NCBI RefSeq assembly: GCF_001484605.1
Contig: NZ_CP013747.1
Coordinates: forward strand, 558,001 to 622,000
Direction: 5' to 3'
DNA: 64,000 nt
Origin: Pseudarthrobacter sulfonivorans
GTDB taxonomy: Bacteria > Actinomycetota > Actinomycetes > Actinomycetales > Micrococcaceae
Position numbers and translations under genes: made by a program. The notes beneath the pieces were generated by a model. That model saw nothing but the letters and a program-made list of their open reading frames with translations. It did no database searches and was not told the origin of the DNA. Positions 46,504 through 55,433 of this stretch are shown here, one piece after another; within the stretch, counting starts at the first letter, position 1; each line of letters starts with the position of its first letter.

Positions 46504-47325
46504 GTGCAAGTAGTCAGCATCAGCAGCCTCAAGGGCGGAGTCGGCAAGACGTCCGTCACCACAGGATTGGCGTCTGCGGCGCTTGCCGCGGGCATCCCCA
46601 CACTGGTGGTGGACCTCGATCCCCATGCGGACGCGACCACTGCCCTGGGCGTCCAGGCCGGCGACCAGCTGGACATCGGCAGGATGCTCAAGAGCCCCCG
46701 CCGGGCCAAACTGGCAGACAATGTCGCGGGCAGCTCCTGGACGGCACGGGCGCATGCCAACGGATCCGGACCGGCCGTGCTGGACGTCGCCGTGGGTTCG
46801 GCGTACACCGGCATCTACGACCGCCCGGACCTTGGCCGTCGGGACCTCCGCAGGCTTTCCGCGGTCCTGGCTGGCGCCGACCGCTACGAGCTGGTCCTCA
46901 TTGACTGCCCGCCGTCGCTGAACGGGCTGACCCGGATGGCCTGGTCCGCGAGTGACAAGGTGGCGCTCGTGGCAGAGCCGGGACTGTTCTCGGTGGCGGG
47001 AACGGAACGGACCATGCGCGCCATCCAGCTGTTCAAGCAGGAATTCGCGCCGAACCTGTCCCCCGCAGGCATTGTGGCCAACCGCGTGCGCACGGGTTCC
47101 TCCGAACACACTTATCGGCTCGCGGAAATGGAATCGATGTTCGGTGACCTGCTGTTGAGCCCGCGCATCCCTGAACAGGCGAACTGGCAGCAGATCCAGG
47201 GCGCGGCCCACCCGGTGCACCACTGGCCCGGCGAATCCGCGAAGACATCCGCTGCGTTGTTCGACGCCCTCCTGGTCAACCTCCTCGCGACCGGAAGCGG
47301 CCTGCGGAACCGTACCCAGCGTTAA
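46504..47325 (+). CDS. Orphan ParA-like ATPase
   Basis: A 273-residue P-loop ATPase of the ParA/MinD group. The deviant Walker A is SSLKGGVGKTSVTTGLASAA near residue 10; Walker B-like YELVLIDCPPSLNG follows, and VVDLDPHADATTALGV is the Walker A' segment. ParA relatives move DNA or protein cargo. No parB gene or parS cluster is evident nearby, so it is not the chromosomal pair. GTG 46504 is chosen; a TTG 12 bases upstream is possible. No ribosome site is seen, so the message may be nearly leaderless. It ends at a terminator shared with merR. Confidence 0.85.
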   Translation: MQVVSISSLKGGVGKTSVTTGLASAALAAGIPTLVVDLDPHADATTALGVQAGDQLDIGRMLKSPRRAKLADNVAGSSWTARAHANGSGPAVLDVAVGSAYTGIYDRPDLGRRDLRRLSAVLAGADRYELVLIDCPPSLNGLTRMAWSASDKVALVAEPGLFSVAGTERTMRAIQLFKQEFAPNLSPAGIVANRVRTGSSEHTYRLAEMESMFGDLLLSPRIPEQANWQQIQGAAHPVHHWPGESAKTSAALFDALLVNLLATGSGLRNRTQR

Positions 47326-47373
47326 CCCCTTGGCCGCAGCTCCGCTGCAGCCAAGGATTCCGCGGACAACAAT

Positions 47374-47402
47374 AGAGGCCACCCCCGCCGGAGGTGGCCT
47401 CT
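47374..47402. terminator. Bidirectional terminator between ParA-like and merR genes
   Basis: AGAGGCCACC and its complement frame a 9-base loop between convergent genes, with TTCTGTTGG after it on the plus strand and TTGTTGTC on the minus strand. T-runs are interrupted. Confidence 0.65.
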
Positions 47403-47430
47403 TCTGTTGGTATTGTGTCAGCCTGTTGTG

Positions 47431-48027
47431 TCAGCCGATCTTGCGCGCAGCGCGCCGCTTGCTCAGCTCGTCGTCGGGAAAGGACTGTTCGACGGCGTGT
47501 TCGCTCGGCAGGGAGGCCAGACTGCCCTCGACTTCGCGCCAAACCCTGCCCACGGCGATGCCGAAAACGCCTTGGCCACCCTGGACAAGATCGATGACCT
47601 CGTCAGCGGACGTGCATTCGTAGACACTCGCGCCGTCGCTCATGAGCGTGATCTGTGCCAGATCCTCCACGCCGCGTTCGCGCAGGTGTTCCACCGCCGT
47701 GCGGATCTGCTGAAGGGAAACGCCGGTGTCCAGCAGCCGCTTGACTACCTTGAGGACCAGAATGTCCCGGAAGCCGTAGAGTCGCTGCGAGCCGGAGCCT
47801 GCGGCTCCGCGGACTGCGGGCTCAACAAGCCCGGTGCGTGCCCAGTAGTCCAGTTGGCGGTACGTGATGCCGGCAGCCTTGCAAGCCGTGGGGCCGCGGT
47901 AGCCGGCGTCCTCGTCCAGGACGGGAAGGTCTTCGGTAAACAGGAGGCCCTGGGCACCGCTCGCGGGCACAGCCACACCAGCCGTTGTGGGCTGTTTCAG
48001 CCCGCCTGCTTCGCCTTTGGGACTCAC
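47431..48027 (-). CDS. MerR-family transcriptional regulator (Rv1830 type)
   Basis: A 198-residue regulator. A disordered N-terminus precedes a MerR winged helix (YRGPTACKAAGITYRQLDYW, then RLYGFRDILVLKVVKRLLDT). The C-terminal region has GVSLQQIRTAVEHLRERGVE and no Cys cluster, so metal sensing is unlikely. By order (GarA, MerR, DUF151, MerR) it matches Rv1830, a regulator linked to growth and division. GTG 48027 has AAGGAGG six bases upstream. A TAACCTT-containing motif lies 220 bases upstream, just after the DUF151 stop. Confidence 0.9.
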   Translation of the reverse strand: MSPKGEAGGLKQPTTAGVAVPASGAQGLLFTEDLPVLDEDAGYRGPTACKAAGITYRQLDYWARTGLVEPAVRGAAGSGSQRLYGFRDILVLKVVKRLLDTGVSLQQIRTAVEHLRERGVEDLAQITLMSDGASVYECTSADEVIDLVQGGQGVFGIAVGRVWREVEGSLASLPSEHAVEQSFPDDELSKRRAARKIG

Positions 48028-48265
48028 CTGGATCCTCCTTGTCATAAGCTCCCGGGGACCACTGCATCAGCCTGTGCACGCATGAAGTCCATGCATGTAA
48101 TTTCGCGGGGGTCGTACTTTTACAGTGTGACTTGCGCGGCTGCTGTAAGCAATGGGAGCTTGATACCTTCGACGTTAGGCCCGCTGCGCCCCAAGGTCAA
48201 AGATCTAGGCCGCTTGGCGCAGGCGTGTCGGAACTTTCAGGCTCAACTTTAACCTTAACGTGACC
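48028..48265. promoter_or_regulatory. Upstream region of the MerR gene with TAACCTT motif
   Basis: The 238-base gap has no credible gene. At 48245-48260 the plus strand reads AACTTTAACCTTAACG, which resembles the minus-strand sequence AACTATAACCTTCAAC upstream of ftsZ. No clean -35/-10 pair was identified. Confidence 0.4.
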
Positions 48266-48769
48266 TCAGCCGTCGAAGTCTTCGGGCTCCACGTCGTCCA
48301 GGAACTCACGGAAGCGCCGCAGTTCGCGCTCCTCGTCCACGGTGGGGCCCGGGTCAGTGTCCTCGCCCTCGTCATGCTCGGTGATACGGACTCCGGCTTC
48401 ATCCATTACGGAGTCGGCACACCAGATGCGGCATTTGGCCCGCAACGCGATCGCGAGGGCGTCCGATGCCCGTGAGCTGACGGTAGTGCCGTTCTCGAAC
48501 TGGAGCTGGCCATAAAAGATGTTGTCCTCAACGGCCACAATGTTGACGCTGACAACCGAATGGCCCAGTGACTCCACCACATCCACCAGGAGGTCGTGGG
48601 TCATCGGGCGCGGAGGCACTACCCCTTGTTGGGCCAGGGCGATGGCACTTGCCTCTGGAGTCCCGATCCAGATGGGCACGTGCCGTTCGCCGTGGATCTC
48701 GCGCAGCAGAACGAGCGGCTGGTTGGACGGCAGTTCGATACGAACGCCTACGATCTCCACTTCGATCAT
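48266..48769 (-). CDS. Bifunctional nuclease family protein (DUF151)
   Basis: A 167-residue protein of the DUF151/bifunctional nuclease family, members of which show DNase and RNase activity in plants and bacteria. Blocks are VGVRIELPSNQPLVLLREIH, PIWIGTPEASAIALAQQGV and RPMTHDLLVDVVESLGHSVV, followed by SRASDALAIALRAKC. The C-terminus is acidic. Its ATG overlaps the stop of the upstream MerR (ftsR) gene by one base, so it is co-translated with it. Biological role in actinobacteria is not established. Confidence 0.92.
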   Translation of the reverse strand: MIEVEIVGVRIELPSNQPLVLLREIHGERHVPIWIGTPEASAIALAQQGVVPPRPMTHDLLVDVVESLGHSVVSVNIVAVEDNIFYGQLQFENGTTVSSRASDALAIALRAKCRIWCADSVMDEAGVRITEHDEGEDTDPGPTVDEERELRRFREFLDDVEPEDFDG

Positions 48770-49491
48770 CAGATGTCCATACGTGAGATACGGTCCTGGA
48801 CCAGTGCCCGGTGCAGGACCAGGCAGAGGTCGCTGATTTCGCGGGCCGCTTCAGCAGCCCGCGCCTGTGACGCGGAATCGCGCCGGGACGCGAGCGGCGC
48901 AACGGCGCGCTCCACGAGTCCGAATTCACGTTCCGCGGCGGCCTGGAACGGCCGCAGGTGGCGCGGTTCAAGGCCGTGGCTCTCCAGTTGCACGCAGGCA
49001 CGGGCCACTTGGAGGGCGTGCTCGTCGAACTTGCCGTTGCTGTGGCTGATCAGCCCGAAGCTCAGCAGCGATTGGAGTAGCGGAATGCTGGCGCCGGACT
49101 CGGTCCGCAGCTGTTCCTCGCTGAATTTCCGGCCGCGGTTCTGAAGCTCCACGGCCAATTCATCCGAAACGATCCGCGGCGAAACCACGACGCCGGGCGG
49201 CAGGTTCTCGGGCCGCTCTCCCCTGTCGATCGCATCAAGGTAGTCCTTGATGACTTTCAGTGGAAGGTACTGGTCCCGCTGCAGTGCCAGCACAAAACGG
49301 AGACGTTCAACGTCACTGTCCGAGTACTGCCGGTATCCGGCCGGAGTACGGCGCGGATTAATCAGTCCCTTTTCCTCGAGGAACCTGATTTTCGACGCGG
49401 TCATACCCGGAAAGTCGCCGCTGAGTTGCGCGAGGACTTCCCCGATGTTCAAAACTTGGGGCCCCCGGCGTTCCGGTTGTGCCATTGCCAC
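48769..49491 (-). CDS. ftsR: FtsR-type MerR transcriptional regulator
   Basis: A regulator of about 240 residues. The MerR domain (VLNIGEVLAQLSGDFPGMTA, KIRFLEEKGLINPRRTPAGY, RQYSDSDVERLRFVLALQRD) is followed by a helical C-terminal half. In Corynebacterium the FtsR protein, encoded next to the GarA homologue OdhI, activates ftsZ; Rv1828 is the M. tuberculosis counterpart. Assignment rests on this neighbourhood and MerR fold. No ribosome site is clear, so the start (GTG 49491, ATG 49485 or TTG 49497) is uncertain. The inverted repeat upstream of ftsZ is a candidate target. Confidence 0.88.
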   Translation of the reverse strand: MAMAQPERRGPQVLNIGEVLAQLSGDFPGMTASKIRFLEEKGLINPRRTPAGYRQYSDSDVERLRFVLALQRDQYLPLKVIKDYLDAIDRGERPENLPPGVVVSPRIVSDELAVELQNRGRKFSEEQLRTESGASIPLLQSLLSFGLISHSNGKFDEHALQVARACVQLESHGLEPRHLRPFQAAAEREFGLVERAVAPLASRRDSASQARAAEAAREISDLCLVLHRALVQDRISRMDI

Positions 49492-49508
49492 AGGCAAGTG
49501 TCCCGGGA

Positions 49509-49985
49509 TCAGGCGCGGCCTGCTGCGCGGGCAGGGCTCAGGTAGAAGGTGAGTCGGAACTTGCCGATCTGGACTTCGTTCCCGGACTTTAGCTCAACAC
49601 TGTCCACGCGGTCGTGGTTGACGTAAGTGCCGTTGAGGCTGCCGGTATCCACCACTTCAAAGCTCCGCGCAGTGCGGCGGAACTCGACGTGGCGCCGCGA
49701 GACGGTGACGTCATCAAGGAAGATGTCGGCGTCAGGATGACGGCCGGCCGTGGTGGTATCCGTGTCAAGCAGGAAGCGGGCACCCGCGTTCGGGCCGCTG
49801 TGGGCCACCAGGAGCGCGGAACCGGCCGGCAGCGCCTCCACGGATGAATGCTCGTCCGTAGACAGCTTGGGGGCGATGGTGGGTTCGTCGGAGACGGGGG
49901 TGAGATGGATCGAGGTGGTCTCCGAAGCCCTGGCCGCACCTGTGCCGTACTCGCCTTCGGCAGGGTCCTGTTCGTGGCCAACCAT
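49509..49985 (-). CDS. garA: FHA-domain metabolic regulator GarA/OdhI
   Basis: A 158-residue protein. The N-terminal tail carries ASETTSIHLTP; the ETTS motif is the phosphothreonine site used by PknB/PknG-type kinases in mycobacteria and corynebacteria. A C-terminal FHA domain has TTAGRHPDADIFLDDVTVSR, RRHVEFRRTARSFEVVDTG and SLNGTYVNHDRVD. Unphosphorylated GarA/OdhI inhibits 2-oxoglutarate dehydrogenase and changes glutamate flux. ATG 49985 has a GGAGG site. A likely kinase is the PASTA protein in this window, by inference. It lies between gcvH and ftsR, as in M. tuberculosis. Confidence 0.95.
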   Translation of the reverse strand: MVGHEQDPAEGEYGTGAARASETTSIHLTPVSDEPTIAPKLSTDEHSSVEALPAGSALLVAHSGPNAGARFLLDTDTTTAGRHPDADIFLDDVTVSRRHVEFRRTARSFEVVDTGSLNGTYVNHDRVDSVELKSGNEVQIGKFRLTFYLSPARAAGRA

Positions 49986-50039
49986 GGATTCCTCCTCTTT
50001 CGCTGCAGCTCTCACGCCTGCAATCAACTTTTGCCCTGA

Positions 50040-50060
50040 CGGATCCGCCTCGCGGATCCG
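50040..50060. repeat. Short inverted repeat between gcvH and garA
   Basis: CGGATCCG occurs twice around a 5-base spacer; each arm is itself palindromic. There is no T-run, so a terminator role is uncertain; it may slow or process the gcvH-garA transcript. Confidence 0.5.
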
Positions 50061-50130
50061 ATGCCGGGCCCCGATCCGGCCACTGACGTGCGAAGACGCC
50101 CGTTGGCCGGCCCGGATGAACCCGTTAGCT

Positions 50131-50517
50131 TCAGCCTACCTGCTGTTCGTACTCGGATGCACTGAGCAAGGATTCCACAGCGTCCGCTTCTGCCAGCCGG
50201 ATCTCGATCAGCCAGCCGTCGCCGTACGGATCGGAGTTGATCAAGGCCGAATCGGTATCGAGGGATTCGTTGCGTGCCACGACTTCGCCGCTGACCGGAG
50301 CATAGATGTCGCTGACGCTCTTGGTGGATTCGACTTCGCCCACGACTTCGTTTGCGGTGACTTTGGTGCCGGCTTCCGGCATCTGGGCATAGACAACATC
50401 TCCGAGTGCGTCCTGCGCGAAGTCGGTGATGCCCACCCGGACCACGCCGTCGGCGCCCGGTGCGGATACCCACTCGTGCTCGGCGGTGTAGGACAGGTCT
50501 TCGGGAATGTTGCTCAT
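50131..50517 (-). CDS. gcvH: Glycine cleavage system H protein
   Basis: A 128-residue lipoyl carrier that shuttles the aminomethyl group between the P, T and L proteins of glycine cleavage. The lipoylated Lys is in VVGEVESTKSVSDIYAPVSG, near residue 66. LSYTAEHEWVSAPGADGVVR starts the domain, and SDPYGDGWLIEIRLAEAD ends it. Genes for the other subunits are not in the window. The linkage to garA is conserved in actinobacteria (Rv1826-Rv1827). The ATG at 50517 has AAAGG upstream; it diverges from the next gene. Confidence 0.96.
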   Translation of the reverse strand: MSNIPEDLSYTAEHEWVSAPGADGVVRVGITDFAQDALGDVVYAQMPEAGTKVTANEVVGEVESTKSVSDIYAPVSGEVVARNESLDTDSALINSDPYGDGWLIEIRLAEADAVESLLSASEYEQQVG

Positions 50518-50623
50518 CAGGGGCCTTTCATCGGGTCAATCACCAATGTCAACGGGGCCTGGAAAACAAGCCGCCGCTGAAAGTATAGGCACAACTCCAC
50601 GGGCGTTCGAGGAGGATTCTGAC

Positions 50624-51271
50624 ATGATGAGACGCATGAGATCAGATGCACAGGAATCGCCCGCGAAAAATGCGAACTGGGCTGCGCGGATCATCCTCGT
50701 TGCGGTGGTGCTGGTGGTCCTCGCTATCGCTTACTTTGCCTTTGCGGCCATCCTCCCGGTCTGGTGGGCGAATGTTATCCGCAACCAGGTCCAGGGCAAT
50801 CTTGGGGCGGGCATCCTGGTGGGGATGTTTTACGGATTCGTTTTTACGTTCGTCCCCCTCTTGGTCGCCTGGCAGGCCACACGCAAATCCGTGAGCTGGC
50901 CCTGGAAGCTGAGCATCCTCGTTGCCGCTGTGGCTCTCGCGTCCCCGAATCTGCTGACCGCCGGGATCATGTTCGGCAGCTCGCAGGCCGCCCATAACGG
51001 ACAGCGGATCCTCGGCACCGAAGCAACCTGGTTCCCGTTGTGGACGCAAATCTCAGCCATCGCCGCCGTCGTGATCTTTGTGGTTGGCCTGATCCTGTGG
51101 AGGGTCTGGCGGCAGCGCGGCAAAAAGATGAAGGTGCTCAAGAAGGCAGATGCCGAGCGTTCCCTGGCTGCAAAGGCGGCGAATGATACCGCGGCCAGCT
51201 CACCTGCTCCCCAGGCGCCACCTGTTCCTGAGGCGCCGGCCGCACCCGACAGCCAGGCTGACCGCAGGTAA
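50624..51271 (+). CDS. Four-helix membrane protein of unknown function
   Basis: A 215-residue protein without recognised family. Hydrophobic segments lie at about residues 22-45 (IILVAVVLVVLAIAYFAFAA), 60-85 (GAGILVGMFYGFVFTFVPLL), 92-115 (WKLSILVAAVALASPNLLTA) and 137-162 (ISAIAAVVIFVVGLILWRV). A basic stretch and Ala/Pro tail are cytoplasmic. AGGAGG eight bases before ATG 50624 sets the start. The stop is three bases before the glycosylase gene, so both are probably one transcript. No catalytic motif seen. Confidence 0.82.
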   Translation: MMRRMRSDAQESPAKNANWAARIILVAVVLVVLAIAYFAFAAILPVWWANVIRNQVQGNLGAGILVGMFYGFVFTFVPLLVAWQATRKSVSWPWKLSILVAAVALASPNLLTAGIMFGSSQAAHNGQRILGTEATWFPLWTQISAIAAVVIFVVGLILWRVWRQRGKKMKVLKKADAERSLAAKAANDTAASSPAPQAPPVPEAPAAPDSQADRR

Positions 51272-51274
51272 ACC

Positions 51275-52144
51275 ATGCCGGAGCTTCCCGAGGTTGCAGG
51301 CCTGGCCGGTTTCCTGGACGAGCACCTGCGCGGAGCGGTGGTGCGGAAGGTCCAGATCGTTTCCTTCGCCGTGCTGAAGACAGCGGATCCGCCGTTCACA
51401 GCGCTGGAGAACTGCACCGTCGCCGGCGTGCGGCGGTTCGGAAAATTTGTCAGCATTGACACCGACGGGCCGTCGTTTGTCTTCCACCTCGCCCGGGCGG
51501 GATGGGTCCGCTTCACGGACTCCCCCACGGATACCCAGCTCCGGATGGGAAAAGGCCACATCGCCATGCGCCTGGCATTCACCGGGCCGGACGGTGCCCA
51601 TGGCATGGATCTCACCGAGGCGGGCACCAAAAAAAGCCTTGCCGTGTACGTGGTGCGAGACCCCCAGGATGTGCCGGGCGTCGCGGCACTCGGGCCGGAC
51701 CCGTTCAGCGCAGCGTTCGACGCCGACATGCTGGCGGAGATTCTCGGCTCCACTTCCCAGCAGATCAAGGGCGTCCTACGGAGCCAGAGCGTGATCGCGG
51801 GGATCGGGAACGCCTACAGCGACGAGATCCTGCATGCTGCGAGGATCTCCCCCTTTGCCACCGCCAAGTCCTTGGACCGTGGCACGGTGCAGGTGCTTTA
51901 TGACGCCATCCACAGCGTGCTCGGAACAGCCCTGGCCGAAGCCGAGGGCAAGCCGCCCAGCGAGCTCAAGGACGTCAAACGCAGCCACATGCGGGTCCAT
52001 GCCCGCACCGGCGAGGCTTGCCCCGTGTGTGGTGACACAGTCCGGGAGGTGTCTTTCGCGGATACTTCCCTGCAGTACTGTCCCACGTGCCAGACCAAGG
52101 GAAAGATCCTGGCGGACCGTCGGACATCGAAGTTCCTGAAATAG
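51275..52144 (+). CDS. Fpg/Nei-family DNA glycosylase/AP lyase
   Basis: A 289-residue base-excision repair enzyme that removes oxidised bases and cuts the backbone. The mature N-terminus PELPEV supplies the catalytic Pro and Glu. VRRFGKFVSI carries the beta-hairpin Lys. QSVIAGIGNAYSDEILHAAR is the helix-two-turn-helix, and a zinc finger with four Cys (CPVCGDTVREVSF, YCPTCQ) is C-terminal. Substrate choice (8-oxoguanine or oxidised pyrimidines) is not decided by these motifs. It ends 34 bases before a strong terminator. Confidence 0.93.
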   Translation: MPELPEVAGLAGFLDEHLRGAVVRKVQIVSFAVLKTADPPFTALENCTVAGVRRFGKFVSIDTDGPSFVFHLARAGWVRFTDSPTDTQLRMGKGHIAMRLAFTGPDGAHGMDLTEAGTKKSLAVYVVRDPQDVPGVAALGPDPFSAAFDADMLAEILGSTSQQIKGVLRSQSVIAGIGNAYSDEILHAARISPFATAKSLDRGTVQVLYDAIHSVLGTALAEAEGKPPSELKDVKRSHMRVHARTGEACPVCGDTVREVSFADTSLQYCPTCQTKGKILADRRTSKFLK

Positions 52145-52177
52145 GCCAGGCCGCGAAACATCCGAAAAGGACGGCAC

Positions 52178-52222
52178 AAAACAGAAGCGTCCCGGAGAAA
52201 ATTCTCCGGGACGCTTCTGTTT

Positions 52223-52223
<1 letters not shown>
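52178..52223. terminator. Bidirectional terminator between glycosylase gene and tRNA-Pro
   Basis: A perfect 22-base stem with a 2-base centre and A-run/T-run on its two sides, so it works on both strands. It ends the glycosylase transcript and, from the other side, the tRNA transcript; its last T overlaps the tRNA CCA end. Confidence 0.9.
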
Positions 52224-52299
<76 letters not shown>

Positions 52300-52446
52300 T
52301 TAGTTCCGCCGTTCTCCGCTGCGTTTACTCCTGATGTTAGCCAGGATTTCAACTCAGCAGTCCGGCCGAACCACCTTGAAAAGCTTACACGATTCCGGAG
52401 GGTGCAAGTGACACTTTGCCGCCTGCACGCCCCCGGTGTGTCCTAA

Positions 52447-53997
52447 TTAACGCTTCTTGCCGCGCTTTTCGCGGACGCGCATGTTGACCTCGATGGGCGT
52501 GCCCTCGAAACCGAAGGTTTCGCGGAGCCTGCGGGTGATGAAACGGCGGTAGCCCGGGTCCAGGAACCCGGTGGTGAACAGCACAAACTTCGGCGGCCGG
52601 CTGGACGCCTGTGTGCCGTACAGGATGCGCGGCTGCTTGCCGCCGCGGACCGGGTGCGGGTGCGCCGCCACAAGCTCGCCGAGGAAGGCATTGAGCTTGC
52701 CGGTGGGGATGCGCCGGTCCCAGTTCTCCAGGGCCAGGTCCAGGGCGGGGACCAGGCGGTCCTTGTGCCAGCCGGTCAGCGCGGAAATGTTGACCCGGGG
52801 CGCCCAGGCCACGTGGGCCAGGTCCTGTTCGATTTCGCGCTCCAGGTAGGTGCGGCGTTCGTCGTCGAGCAGGTCCCATTTGTTGAAGGCCAGCACCAGG
52901 GCGCGGCCCGACTCGATGGCCAGCTGCAGGATGCGGACGTCCTGCTCGCTGAGGACTTCATCAACGGCGAGAAGAACGACGGCGACCTCCGCCTTTTCGA
53001 GCGCGGCCTGCGTCCGGAGGGAGGCGTAGTAGTCGGCGCCCTGCGCCATGTGCTGGCGGCGGCGGATGCCTGCCGTGTCCACAAAGCGCCAGGTGCGGTC
53101 GCCGAGTTCAATGAACTCATCCACCGGATCACGCGTCGTGCCGGCGGTGTTGTCCACTACTACACGCTCGGAGCCTGCCAGCTTGTTCAGCAGTGATGAC
53201 TTGCCCACGTTCGGGCGGCCGATCAGTGCGATGCGGCGGGGTCCGCCCGAGCGTTCCAGGCCCTCAATCGTGGAGAACTCCGGCAGGGTGTCCATCACGT
53301 GGTCCAGGAGGTCGGCAACGCCGCGTCCGTGCAGGGCGGAAACGGGGTAAGGCTCGCCGAAGCCGAGGCCCCACAGGGTGGCGGAGTCCGCTTCCTGGGC
53401 GAAGTCGTCCACTTTGTTGGCCACCATGATGACCGGCTTCTTGCTGCGGCGGAGCATCTTCATAACGCCCTCGTCCGTCGCGGTGGCGCCCACCGCGGAG
53501 TCGACGACGAAGAGCACGGCGTCGGCCATTTCCACGGCCATTTCGGCCTGTTCGGCCACCCGGGCGTGGATGCCGCGGGCATCGTGCTCCCAGCCGCCGG
53601 TGTCCACCACGGTGAAGTTGCGCCCGTTCCAGTGTGCCGAGTACATCACCCGGTCCCGCGTTACGCCGGGAGTGTCCTCGACCACGGCTTCGCGGCGGCC
53701 CAGGATACGGTTCACAAGGGTGGATTTGCCCACGTTGGGACGGCCGATGATGGCAAGCACGGGATCGAGCTTGACCGGTCCGTCAAAGTCCTCGTCGTCG
53801 TAGTTCCCGCTCAGCAGGGCGGCGTCTTCCTCGTCGAGCTCGTAGTCGTCCAAGCCGGCGCGGAGCGACGCGGCACGCATCTCCGCTTCGTCGTCGTCGA
53901 TGGCGGCCAGCCGCTCGGCCACCTGGTCCGTGCCGGTGGGCGTGTATTCATCTTCGCCGGCGCCGGAGTGGCTGGAGGTTTGAGTCGTATCGCTCAT
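52447..53997 (-). CDS. der: Ribosome-assembly GTPase Der (EngA)
   Basis: A 516-residue protein with two tandem GTPase domains, needed for 50S subunit maturation. An acidic N-terminal extension of about 75 residues precedes the first domain ([20 protein letters not shown]); the second starts [24 protein letters not shown] and NKWD are the base-recognition motifs. The KH-like C-terminus ends in basic [11 protein letters not shown] 53997 is preceded by AAGGAAAG; an upstream ATG at 54018 overlaps plsC. It is the last protein gene of the parA-scpAB operon. Confidence 0.97.
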   Translation of the reverse strand: MSDTTQTSSHSGAGEDEYTPTGTDQVAERLAAIDDDEAEMRAASLRAGLDDYELDEEDAALLSGNYDDEDFDGPVKLDPVLAIIGRPNVGKSTLVNRILGRREAVVEDTPGVTRDRVMYSAHWNGRNFTVVDTGGWEHDARGIHARVAEQAEMAVEMADAVLFVVDSAVGATATDEGVMKMLRRSKKPVIMVANKVDDFAQEADSATLWGLGFGEPYPVSALHGRGVADLLDHVMDTLPEFSTIEGLERSGGPRRIALIGRPNVGKSSLLNKLAGSERVVVDNTAGTTRDPVDEFIELGDRTWRFVDTAGIRRRQHMAQGADYYASLRTQAALEKAEVAVVLLAVDEVLSEQDVRILQLAIESGRALVLAFNKWDLLDDERRTYLEREIEQDLAHVAWAPRVNISALTGWHKDRLVPALDLALENWDRRIPTGKLNAFLGELVAAHPHPVRGGKQPRILYGTQASSRPPKFVLFTTGFLDPGYRRFITRRLRETFGFEGTPIEVNMRVREKRGKKR

Positions 53998-54007
53998 TGC
54001 ACTTTCC

Positions 54008-54727
54008 TTAGTGGTCATCTGCCGGCGTCCCGGCTACTGCTGTGAAGTTCGTGCGGAAATCCGCGTGGGGCAAAGGCTGCCCACTGTGTTGGATGGTCTC
54101 CTGGACGTGCCCCGCAAGCGCAGCGCGGATTTCCATTCCCGCCCTGTCCATTGAAGCACGGCCCGTTTCGCCGGGGTTGCGGCTGAGGGTCAGTGCGTTG
54201 CCGAAGCTGACGTGGAACCGCCGCCCCGGCCTGGGTACCGTGTCGAGGTGTTCGTTGCCCGTCCGGGTGCCAAGGATGGCCACGGGAACCACGGGGGCGC
54301 CCGAGTTCAGAGCCAGCCAGGCCACCCCGTTGTTGATGTCTGTTGCCTGGCCGCTCCCCCGAGTTCCTTCCGGAAGAATCCCGATGCACCGGCCGGCGTC
54401 GAGCATGTTCTTGCCCAGCAGCAGCGCAGCCCGGTCCCCGGAGCGGTCAACCGGCAGCTGGCCGGAGGCCCGAAGGACCCGACCCAGCAAGCCCTTGAAC
54501 ATCTCCTTCTTGACCAGGATGTGCATGGGACGCGGCGACGCGCCGAACATCACCGGCCCGTCCAGGAAACTGATGTGGTTGCCGGCAAAAATCACCGGCC
54601 CGCCTGTAGGCACGTTGTCCCGGCCAGTGACGGACGTCCGGTACACCACGTGGTCCAGGAGCCAGCCGACGGGCCGGCTCCAGGTCATGGTCAGGCCGGA
54701 GGGAAGCCGCACGCCGCGGTCAGTCAC
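54008..54727 (-). CDS. 1-acyl-sn-glycerol-3-phosphate acyltransferase family protein
   Basis: A 239-residue PlsC-type acyltransferase fitting between cmk and der, as in many actinobacteria. The HX4D motif is [37 protein letters not shown] is the substrate motif; [14 protein letters not shown] follows. It would acylate lysophosphatidic acid at the membrane. GTG 54727 overlaps the cmk stop by eight bases (GTGACTGA). It is a paralogue of the protein at 36490-37269, sharing motif order. Confidence 0.92.
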   Translation of the reverse strand: MTDRGVRLPSGLTMTWSRPVGWLLDHVVYRTSVTGRDNVPTGGPVIFAGNHISFLDGPVMFGASPRPMHILVKKEMFKGLLGRVLRASGQLPVDRSGDRAALLLGKNMLDAGRCIGILPEGTRGSGQATDINNGVAWLALNSGAPVVPVAILGTRTGNEHLDTVPRPGRRFHVSFGNALTLSRNPGETGRASMDRAGMEIRAALAGHVQETIQHSGQPLPHADFRTNFTAVAGTPADDH

Positions 54728-55433
54728 GGTTAAGCACCTTCGTGACGATCACGAGCGCCGCGTCCACGGTCTCGGCGAAGTCCAGATCGGAAGAATCCAG
54801 GGTGACAACACCGTCGGCAGCCTGGGTGAAGTTCACCACCGTGGAATCCTTGGCGTCACGGTGGGTGACCTGGGCGGCGAGCTGCTCCGCATCCTGCGTG
54901 CCGCCCAGCTGGATGCCGCGGCGGCGAAGCCGGGCCTCCTCACTGGCAGTCAGCAGCATGCGGACTTCCGCGCCCGGGGCCACGACTGTAGTGATGTCCC
55001 GGCCCTCCACCACGATGCGGCGGTGGTGCTTTTCAATAAGCTCACGCTGCCGGCGGATCAGTTCGGTCCGGGCACCCAGGGTGGTGGCCACCGCACTGAC
55101 CGCCGACGAAATTGCCGGTTCACGGATGGCGTCCGTGACGTCGGCGCCGTTCACGCGGACGTATTCCTCCCGCGGTGTGGTGCTCAGTTCCAGGATCAGG
55201 TCCCGGGAAGCCTGCTCCACGGCGGCGGCGTCACTGAGATCAATTCCGCTGGTGACGCAGAACCAGGTCAGGGCCCGGTACATGGCGCCGGTGTCCAGGT
55301 AGGCAAGGTGCAGCCGGCGGGCCACTTCCTTGCTCACGCTGGACTTGCCGGAGCCTGACGGCCCGTCGATGGCAACCACCAAAGGCCTGCCGACGCGCAA
55401 GGCCGGAAGGGTGTCAAGAAGTTCTTGTGTCAT
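54720..55433 (-). CDS. cmk: Cytidylate kinase
   Basis: A 237-residue nucleoside monophosphate kinase phosphorylating CMP and dCMP with ATP. The P-loop is VVAIDGPSGSGKSSVSKEVA; AYLDTGAMYRALTWFCV binds the substrate; VVEGRDITTVVAPGAEVRML and TLDSSDLDFAETVDAAL are family blocks. ATG 55433 overlaps the tyrA stop in the TAATG junction; an earlier in-frame GTG is less likely. It is part of a long minus-strand operon. Confidence 0.97.
   Translation of the reverse strand: MTQELLDTLPALRVGRPLVVAIDGPSGSGKSSVSKEVARRLHLAYLDTGAMYRALTWFCVTSGIDLSDAAAVEQASRDLILELSTTPREEYVRVNGADVTDAIREPAISSAVSAVATTLGARTELIRRQRELIEKHHRRIVVEGRDITTVVAPGAEVRMLLTASEEARLRRRGIQLGGTQDAEQLAAQVTHRDAKDSTVVNFTQAADGVVTLDSSDLDFAETVDAALVIVTKVLNRD

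Noticed and set aside
46249..46513. Short open frames in the pyc/ParA-like gap
   Set aside because: Overlap each other on both strands, lack ribosome sites and show no conserved features.
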